Part shown: positions 5,476-11,105 of the stretch, piece by piece
Position numbering within the stretch: position 1 is the stretch's first letter
Layout: each line of letters opens with the position of its first letter
NCBI GenBank assembly: GCA_019236085.1
Contig: JAFAJR010000283.1
Coordinates: 1 to 11,105 of the forward strand
Origin: Candidatus Dormiibacterota bacterium
GTDB lineage: Bacteria > Chloroflexota > Dormibacteria > Aeolococcales > Aeolococcaceae
Length of the DNA stretch: 11,105 nt
Direction: 5' to 3'
Program-made: the position numbers and the translations under genes
Notes under the pieces: generated by a model
Told to the model about the DNA's origin: nothing
Database searches by the model: none
What the model saw: only the letters and a program-made list of their open reading frames with translations

Positions 5476-8400
5476 CGGGTTTGCGCCAAGTGTGGACGCG
5501 AGAATCCCGGTGACGCCACCTTTTGCAACGGCTGCGGCTCGCCTTTGGCGGAGGTCGCGCCGTCGCGCGAACAGCGCAAGACCGTGACAATACTCTTCTG
5601 CGACGTGACCGGCTCCACGTCACTCGGAGAGCGGACCGATCCCGAGAGCTTCCAGCGCATATTGCGGCGCTACTTCGAGGTCGCGCGCGATGTCGTGGAG
5701 CGCCATGGGGGCACCGTGGAGAAGTTCATCGGTGATGCGGTAATGGCGGTGTTCGGTGTACCAGTTCTGCACGAGGACGACGCACTTCGTGCAGTGCGCG
5801 CCGCCATTGACCTGCGTGACAGCCTGGTGACCCTGAACGACGAGCTGCAACGCGAGTACGGCGTCACGCTCAGCTTGCGCATGGGACTCAATACGGGCCG
5901 GGTGGTGACAGATACAGGCGAGCGGCTGGCCACCGGTGATGCGGTGAACGTGGCTGCCCGGCTGGAGCAGGTGGCCGCGCCCGGAGAGATCATCCTGGGC
6001 CAGGAAACGCTGCGCACCGTCCGCTCCTCGTCCCTCAGCGTCGAGCGGTTGCAGCCTCTCGAGCTCAAGGGCAAGCAGCATCCCGTAATTGCGTACCGCT
6101 TGCAGGGGCTGGCGGCCGCGACGGACGCCGAAGCACGTGACGCCGCTTTCGTCGGCCGTGCTCACGAGCTCCGATTGTTGCGTGACGCCTTCGCGCATAC
6201 ACTCGAGCAACAGTCGGCAACGTTGTTCACACTGCTGGGCACCGCGGGCGTGGGCAAGACGCGCCTCGTGGCCGAGTTCCTGCGTGACCTCGACGCAACC
6301 GTGCTCGAGGGTCGCTGCCTCTCGTATGGGGAAGGCATCACGTACTTCCCGGTCGTGTCCATGCTCAAGCAGTTGCGCGAGCCGGCTGCTGATCACGGCG
6401 TCGACGAACTCCTAAGCCGTGACAAGAGCATCGCCACTGCTGTCAACGTTCTGCTCGGTCACGAGGTCGCGGCGACCACACCCAACGACATCTTCTGGGC
6501 GCTGCGCAAGCTCATCGAGCACGTGGCTCGCCGGCGGCCTGTGGTCTTGGTTTTCGATGACCTCCATTGGGCTGAGTCGAACCTCTACGACCTCATCGAG
6601 CACATGACGGATTTCAGTCGCGAAGCGCCGATCCTCATTCTCTGTGTGGCACGGCCCGAGCTGCTCGAGCGGCGCCCCGGCTGGGGTGGAGGCAAACTAG
6701 ATGCGAGCACAGTGCTGCTCCAGCCACTGGATGTCACCCAAAGCTCAGCGCTCATCAACGAGCTGCTCGACCGTGACGAGGCCATCCCGCTGGAAATGCG
6801 GGAGCGCATTCTCGCCAGCGCGGGCGGAAACCCTCTTTTCATCATGGAGATTCTCGCCATGGCCGCAGAATCGCGCTCCCCAGAGGTGGCGATTCCGCCG
6901 ACGATCCATGCGCTGATGGCCGCACGGTTGGACCAGCTTCGCCAACCCGAACGCCGGGTTCTCGAACGCGGTTCGGTCGAAGGCCAGTCATTCCATGCCG
7001 GAGCCGTCGAACTGCTGATGGCCGACGAAGAGGACATTCCTTCGACGTTGATGGTCCTCGTGCGCAAGGATCTTATACGCCCCGACAAGCCCTCGATATC
7101 TGGGGAAAATGCTTTCAGGTTTCGGCACATCCTGATCAGAGACGCGGCCTACGATGCTCTCCCCAAAGCGGAGCGCGCAGACTTGCACGAGCGGTTTGCA
7201 GGGTGGTTGTTGCAACACGCGACCGAGTTGATCGAGGTCGATGCGCTCGTCGGCTACCACCTCGAGCAAGCCTTCCGGTACCGCAGCGAGCTCGGCCCGG
7301 TGAGCGATGCGGTGCAGACGCGCCTCGGCGCGGCAGGGTCACGTCACCTAGGCCAAGCTGGGGACACGGCGCTTCAACGGGGCGACGTGAGCGCAGCGGT
7401 CAAACTTTTCGAGCGTGCGGTCGCGCTGCATCCAGGGAACCAGCCGGAGCTGGATGTCGAGCAGGGCCTCATCAATGGGCTCGGCTTGTCGGGCCGCGTG
7501 ACCGAGGCTGTAGCGCGCGCAGCCGGGCTGGCCAAACGGTGCGCGCAGGCCGGCAACTCCCTCGGTGAGCTGCGGGCCGAGCTCATGGAAGGCTACTGGG
7601 GAGCGAAGATCGAGCCGGAGAAGTACATCGCTTCGCTGCAAACGGTGATCGACTCCGCGCGACCGGTCATCGAGGTCAGCGGCGATGACGCAGCTCTCGC
7701 GTCGCTGTGGCACGCGATTGGTTTCTTGCATCACTACGGGTGCCGGTACGCAGACGGGTTCTCAGCGCTGAACCGTGCGCTCGAACATGCGCAGCGAGCG
7801 AATGACGTGCGAGCCCAGCGCGAGATCCTGCATCTGCTCGCCGGCGCGGTGGCGCTCGGACCCACTCCCATTCCCGAGGCGCTCGCCTGGTTCGAAGACC
7901 GTCAGCGCGAGAGCCAACTGTACGAAGTGCTATTCGATGTGTGGCGGGCGTCGCTCATGGCCTGCCGGGGACAGCTCGACGAAGCACGCGCCCTGGCATC
8001 GTCAACGCGACGGCTGCGGCTGGAGCGCGGGTTGGCGATCGACGCCGCGGCCAGCATGCAGGAGGCGCAACGGATCGAGAGGCTGGCCGGTGATCCGGCG
8101 GCGGCGGAGCGCCTGGCCCGACATGGATGCGAGGAATTGCTTTCGATGGGAGAGCGCAGCTGGATGTCAACACTCGCATGCCAGCTCGCGGATGCTCTGT
8201 ACGCACTGAGGCGGTTTGACGACGCTCAGCATTGGGCCACCCAAGGGCTCGACGCCGGAGGCTCCGCAGACGTTGCGACGCAGATGCTTGGGTGCTCGGT
8301 GCTGGCAAAGCTGGCGGCCCGGCGGGGAGACCGTGAGTCCGCCCGGCGCTTGGCAAGCCAGGCAGCGGAGATCGCGCGTGGCACGCAGGCGCCAGTGCAG

Positions 8401-8556
8401 ACGGGCGATGTCACGATGGCCCTCGCCGAAGTGCTATGGCTTGGTGGCGACAGCAGTGGCGCACAGGAAACGTTGCAACGCGCAATCGCGCTGTACGAGG
8501 TCAAGGGAGCCAGCGCGTACGTTGCCCAGGCCCGGGCGTTTGCGGCTGAGTGGTGA
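5473..8556 (+). CDS. Zinc-ribbon / class III nucleotide cyclase / AAA ATPase / TPR multidomain regulator
   Basis: A protein of 1027 residues. Residues 4-21 form a zinc ribbon (CxxC, then CxxC: Cys4, 7, 18, 21). Residues about 35-210 are a class III adenylyl/guanylyl cyclase domain: metal-binding Asp44 (FCDVTGST) and Asp88 (KFIGDAVMAVFG), base-contacting Lys84, and transition-state Asn159 and Arg163 (GDAVNVAAR). It would convert ATP or GTP to the cyclic nucleotide. From FVGRA (226-230) runs a STAND-like ATPase with Walker A GTAGVGKT (256-263) and Walker B VVLVFDDLHWAE (357-368), then a winged-helix-like part, and from about 625 a helical TPR-like region to the end. All catalytic motifs look intact, so it is probably an active signalling enzyme gated by the ATPase/TPR part. 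The start at 5473 puts the zinc ribbon at the N-terminus, as usual in this family; the frame is open further upstream but runs through the tRNA. Residue 152, the second base-specifying position, is Leu instead of Asp or Thr, so ATP versus GTP preference is unclear. Confidence 0.93.
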   Translation: MRVCAKCGRENPGDATFCNGCGSPLAEVAPSREQRKTVTILFCDVTGSTSLGERTDPESFQRILRRYFEVARDVVERHGGTVEKFIGDAVMAVFGVPVLHEDDALRAVRAAIDLRDSLVTLNDELQREYGVTLSLRMGLNTGRVVTDTGERLATGDAVNVAARLEQVAAPGEIILGQETLRTVRSSSLSVERLQPLELKGKQHPVIAYRLQGLAAATDAEARDAAFVGRAHELRLLRDAFAHTLEQQSATLFTLLGTAGVGKTRLVAEFLRDLDATVLEGRCLSYGEGITYFPVVSMLKQLREPAADHGVDELLSRDKSIATAVNVLLGHEVAATTPNDIFWALRKLIEHVARRRPVVLVFDDLHWAESNLYDLIEHMTDFSREAPILILCVARPELLERRPGWGGGKLDASTVLLQPLDVTQSSALINELLDRDEAIPLEMRERILASAGGNPLFIMEILAMAAESRSPEVAIPPTIHALMAARLDQLRQPERRVLERGSVEGQSFHAGAVELLMADEEDIPSTLMVLVRKDLIRPDKPSISGENAFRFRHILIRDAAYDALPKAERADLHERFAGWLLQHATELIEVDALVGYHLEQAFRYRSELGPVSDAVQTRLGAAGSRHLGQAGDTALQRGDVSAAVKLFERAVALHPGNQPELDVEQGLINGLGLSGRVTEAVARAAGLAKRCAQAGNSLGELRAELMEGYWGAKIEPEKYIASLQTVIDSARPVIEVSGDDAALASLWHAIGFLHHYGCRYADGFSALNRALEHAQRANDVRAQREILHLLAGAVALGPTPIPEALAWFEDRQRESQLYEVLFDVWRASLMACRGQLDEARALASSTRRLRLERGLAIDAAASMQEAQRIERLAGDPAAAERLARHGCEELLSMGERSWMSTLACQLADALYALRRFDDAQHWATQGLDAGGSADVATQMLGCSVLAKLAARRGDRESARRLASQAAEIARGTQAPVQTGDVTMALAEVLWLGGDSSGAQETLQRAIALYEVKGASAYVAQARAFAAEW

Positions 8557-8577
8557 ATTCGCCAGGGGGCACGCCGC

Positions 8578-9003
8578 TCAGGTCCGAGCGATGGATCGCG
8601 ACTTGCGGTTGCCCTCGCTGAAAGCGGGCGCTTCGATCCCCCAGCTAATCACGCGCTCGGGCACGATGCGCACCCATGAGGCGTCCCAGCCGGGGCCGAA
8701 ACGGTCCGTGCCGCCGCTGTCCTGCAACTCCGCCTTGCCACGCACCTCCACGCCGCGCGGAGTCCACGGGTTCACGCTGACGAGATCATCGATCACGATT
8801 GCGACCTGCGGATTGGCTCGCATGTCGCGGTACTTCATGCTGTCCGCGAAGCCGTGGCCGCCGACCTCGATGTCAGTCTCGTCCTCGGAGATGCGGAAGC
8901 CCACCGGAACAACGTGCGGACGGCCGCGGCTGTCCGCCGTGGCGATGCGTGCCAGTCGCTGATCGCGAAGGTACGCGAGTTCTTTTTCAGTGAATGTACC
9001 CAT
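8578..9003 (-). CDS. PPOX-class (pyridoxamine 5'-phosphate oxidase fold) protein, probably F420-dependent
   Basis: A protein of 141 residues, the normal size for the single-domain split-barrel family. The N-terminus reads FTEKELAYLRDQRLARIAT, then GRPHVVPVGFRI; later come VAIVIDDLVSVNPW, RGVEVRGKAE and, near the end, PERVISWGI. These are familiar landmarks of actinobacterial F420-dependent PPOX-class enzymes, which reduce or oxidise small substrates with coenzyme F420 (some relatives use FMN). The substrate cannot be told from sequence. There is no signal peptide or membrane segment, so it is cytoplasmic. The ATG at 9001-9003 has AAGGAGG upstream (9017-9023), with a long 13-base spacer. It lies 73 bases downstream of the ATPase/TPR gene on the same strand and may share its transcript. 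It converges on the cyclase gene, with 21 bases between stops. Confidence 0.85.
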   Translation of the reverse strand: MGTFTEKELAYLRDQRLARIATADSRGRPHVVPVGFRISEDETDIEVGGHGFADSMKYRDMRANPQVAIVIDDLVSVNPWTPRGVEVRGKAELQDSGGTDRFGPGWDASWVRIVPERVISWGIEAPAFSEGNRKSRSIART

Positions 9004-9016
9004 GCGATTGAAGCAT

Positions 9017-9023
9017 CCTCCTT
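9017..9023 (-). promoter_or_regulatory. Shine-Dalgarno for the PPOX gene
   Basis: On the minus strand AAGGAGG is a near-perfect anti-16S match, 13 bases before the ATG. This is longer than the usual 5-10 base spacing, but no nearer in-frame start exists and the protein N-terminus looks right. A strong own site suggests the gene is translated independently of its upstream neighbour. Confidence 0.65.
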
Positions 9024-9030
9024 GTGTCAG

Positions 9031-9043
9031 ATCGCGTTGCGAT
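9031..9043 (-). promoter_or_regulatory. Small perfect inverted repeat ahead of the PPOX gene
   Basis: ATCGC-GTT-GCGAT is a 5-bp inverted repeat with a 3-base centre in the 73-base gap between the ATPase/TPR gene and PPOX, just upstream of the Shine-Dalgarno. It could be a small operator or a weak hairpin between two co-transcribed genes. It is short enough to be chance. Confidence 0.25.
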
Positions 9044-9076
9044 AGCGCCGCAGCAGAAGCGGGTGGTCACGTTCGG

Positions 9077-11105
9077 TCAGCCGGCCGCAATCACCGCGGC
9101 GCCGTCAGGGACCAGCTCGAGGAATGGGGTGGCGCCGATTCGCGTGAGGATCTGCCGCGCCTCCGCGGCAGCGGCCCGACCCGTCTCGGCGCCGACCAGC
9201 AGCGCAGTGATGTTGCACAGCGCCAGATCGAGTGGGGTGTCGAGGCTGCGGAACTCCTCGAGGACACGGCGGTACCCCGCCACTGCCTGCGCCCCGCGCC
9301 CCTCGAGCGCGTCGAGGCCGGCATCGATCTCGCGGCGGATCGTCGTGATCCAGCGACCGCGAAAACCCTGCATGCCGGACAGCGCGGTGCGTGCGCGCTC
9401 CGGGTCGCGGAGGAAGAGCGCCGCCCGTCCCTGCACGGCGAGCGCATAGGCCGTGTTCAGACCCGATGGCTCCGCGTCGACAGCCGCGGTGGCGCTTGCA
9501 AACGCCGCCTCCGCGTCGCCCGCCGCCAGCTCGAAGAGCGCCCGAGCTCGCCAGAAGGTGCTCCGCTCGGCCACCATCTCACTTGCCGCGGATTCCGCCT
9601 CGGCCTCGCCGATAAGGGAAAGCGCGTGCGAGGGGTCCACGTTGAGTCCTGTCAGCAGCGCCTGGAGCATCTTCAGGAAACGGCGAGTCTGGTCGTCCAC
9701 CCCGCGCTGCCAAAGCGCGTCGAGTCGATTTCTCGCTTCTGCCAGCTCTCCCAGCCACATGGAGAGTTCCGCGGCGTTGCTGAGATTCGTGAGCTCGAGC
9801 GGCCGAACCCCGGCGCGGCGTGACAGCTCCGCAGCCTGCACCGCGGCGGTGAACGCCTCCCGTGGATCGTCCTCGGCAACGTAGACGGAAAGCTTCAGCA
9901 GCGCTCCGGCCTGCTCGCGGAGCAAGCCCGCCTGCTCGGCCACCGCCACCGCGCCGCGCATCAGAATGAACGCTTCGCGGTGGCGCCCAAGGTTGAAGAG
10001 AGATGAGCCTCGCCCGTGCAAGGCGTCCGCAAGCGCGGCCGAGTCGTCGGCACGCTCGGCCAGTGCGAGCGCGCTCTCAGACCATTCGAGCCCTTCGGAA
10101 TTGCGGCCTGATATATGAAGCAGCTCGGCGATCCCGGAGGCGAGCATGGCGCCAACCCCTGAGGGCGCGTCTGGAGGCAGCGCAGCAAACGCCCGCCGCC
10201 CCCGCTCGACCCCCTCGGCATAACGCCGGAGCGCCAAGCCGAGCGCCCTAGTCAGCTGATATGTCACGCGTGCCACGGCGGTCGCGTCACCCCGGCCTTC
10301 GTACAGAGTGGCTGCCTGCTCGAGGTACGGGATCGCGCGCTCGGGCTGCGCTGCGTTCGTCGCGGCCATCCCGGCGAACTCGGCCAGCTGAGCCCGGTCC
10401 TCAGCGGCGGCGAGCTGCAGCGCCTGTTCGAAGTAGTGAAGGGCTTGTTCCGGTGAGCCGAGCGACATCGCGCGCTCACCGGCTTGCTCGAGCCATTGGC
10501 GGGCACGCGCGCCCAGCGCGTCGCGCTCGGCGCCCTCCGGCAGCGCCGCCTGCGCCTCCACGTAATGTGCCGCCACCACTCCCGCCAGCTCGGGGTCGTC
10601 GAGTGATTCGAAATAATTCGCAGCGGCGAGGTGCTTGCGCTCACGGTCGCGGCGCGCCAGGGTGCCGTACGCCACCTCGCGGATGACTCCCTGGACGAAG
10701 CCGTACTGACCACGCTCGGGGGAGCGCGGATCGCTGTCGACGCTGAGCAGCTCCTTGCGCAACAAGTCACGCAGCACCGGCTCCAGGTCGGACTGGTGCC
10801 GGCCCGTCAACGCGGTGAGCGCCGGCATGGAGAACGTCTTGCCCAGCACCGCCGCTTCCTGCACCACCGCGCGTTCCTCCGGGGCCAGCGCGTCGAGCCG
10901 CGACGCGATCAGCGCATGCAGGCTGTGCGGGATCTGCAGGGCGGAGAGCTCGCCGGCGACGCGGTATCCGCCATCCTCCTCGATCAATTCGCCGCGGTCG
11001 ATGAGCATCCGTACGGTCTCCACCGCATACAACGGGATGTCCTCCGACCGCTTCAGTATCTGCTGCTCGACCGCCTCGGGGATGTCGATGAACAAGCTGC
11101 AGACC
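9077..11105 (-). CDS. C-terminal part of a second ATPase/TPR regulator (likely cyclase-ATPase-TPR family), 5'-truncated by the window edge
   Basis: The frame stays open to the right end, so 675 codons of the C-terminal part are visible and the N-terminus, with any cyclase and Walker motifs, lies outside. The first visible part matches the same region of the cyclase gene at 5473-8556: SEDIPLYAVETVRML against GGNPLFIMEI, HSLHALIASRLDAL against PTIHALMAARLDQL, ERAVVQEAAVLGKTF against ERRVLERGSVEGQSF, and a YGFVQGVIREVAY / FRFRHILIRDAAY pair. After this winged-helix-like part come many TPR-like helical pairs, for example ALHYFEQALQL and AIPYLEQAATLYEGRGD, to the TGA at 9077-9079. It is probably a cytoplasmic signal-transduction ATPase with TPR protein-binding repeats. 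Whether it carries a cyclase or another N-terminal domain cannot be seen here. The first in-window alternative start (a TTG near 11095) is not believed. Confidence 0.85.
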   Translation of the reverse strand, partial: VCSLFIDIPEAVEQQILKRSEDIPLYAVETVRMLIDRGELIEEDGGYRVAGELSALQIPHSLHALIASRLDALAPEERAVVQEAAVLGKTFSMPALTALTGRHQSDLEPVLRDLLRKELLSVDSDPRSPERGQYGFVQGVIREVAYGTLARRDRERKHLAAANYFESLDDPELAGVVAAHYVEAQAALPEGAERDALGARARQWLEQAGERAMSLGSPEQALHYFEQALQLAAAEDRAQLAEFAGMAATNAAQPERAIPYLEQAATLYEGRGDATAVARVTYQLTRALGLALRRYAEGVERGRRAFAALPPDAPSGVGAMLASGIAELLHISGRNSEGLEWSESALALAERADDSAALADALHGRGSSLFNLGRHREAFILMRGAVAVAEQAGLLREQAGALLKLSVYVAEDDPREAFTAAVQAAELSRRAGVRPLELTNLSNAAELSMWLGELAEARNRLDALWQRGVDDQTRRFLKMLQALLTGLNVDPSHALSLIGEAEAESAASEMVAERSTFWRARALFELAAGDAEAAFASATAAVDAEPSGLNTAYALAVQGRAALFLRDPERARTALSGMQGFRGRWITTIRREIDAGLDALEGRGAQAVAGYRRVLEEFRSLDTPLDLALCNITALLVGAETGRAAAAEARQILTRIGATPFLELVPDGAAVIAAG

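Noticed and set aside
8546..8581. Shared terminator between the convergent cyclase and PPOX genes
   Set aside because: Only a 5-bp inverted match (CTGAG/CTCAG) with a 26-base loop is visible, too weak to call.

Overview
The window is high-GC bacterial DNA with strong G/C bias at third codon positions. I think it comes from an actinobacterium, possibly a deep lineage such as Thermoleophilia. The reasons are a zinc-ribbon/cyclase/ATPase/TPR regulator, a second gene of that architecture, a PPOX-fold protein of the F420-dependent type, and a probable leaderless start. The lineage call is inference; no rRNA or other phylogenetic marker is present.

Layout. Positions 3-5174 (+) are one uninterrupted frame that is already open at the left edge and encodes very unusual low-complexity surface protein. 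It contains, in order: a Gly/Ser/Ala/Asn-rich repeat domain; a membrane segment; an Ala/Arg-rich basic stretch; a second hydrophobic segment with the look of a signal peptide, starting at 2154 behind a good ribosome binding site; an array of seven copies of a 124-152 residue Ser/Gly/Asn-rich repeat; and a C-terminal VPETG + hydrophobic segment + basic tail that resembles a sortase sorting signal. It may be one three-pass giant protein, or two adjacent surface proteins whose separating stop codon is missing. Hairpins at 5175-5232 close this unit. A tRNA-Gly(CCC) gene with encoded CCA follows at 5263-5338. Next is a 1027-residue class III nucleotide cyclase fused to an AAA/STAND-type ATPase and TPR-like repeats (5473-8556, +).

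The right part is on the minus strand: a short PPOX-fold, probably F420-dependent protein (8578-9003), and the C-terminal 675 codons of a second ATPase/TPR protein of the same family as the cyclase (9077 to beyond the right edge). The cyclase converges on the PPOX gene with only 21 bases between stop codons. The second ATPase/TPR gene and the PPOX gene run in the same direction with a 73-base gap and could be co-transcribed.

The most novel element is the repeat-rich surface protein locus. It has two repeat families sharing a beat of about 22-25 residues, paired cysteines placed at insertions and ends, and a sortase-like anchor. It looks like a wall-anchored fibre, stalk or matrix protein, but no known function can be assigned from the sequence.
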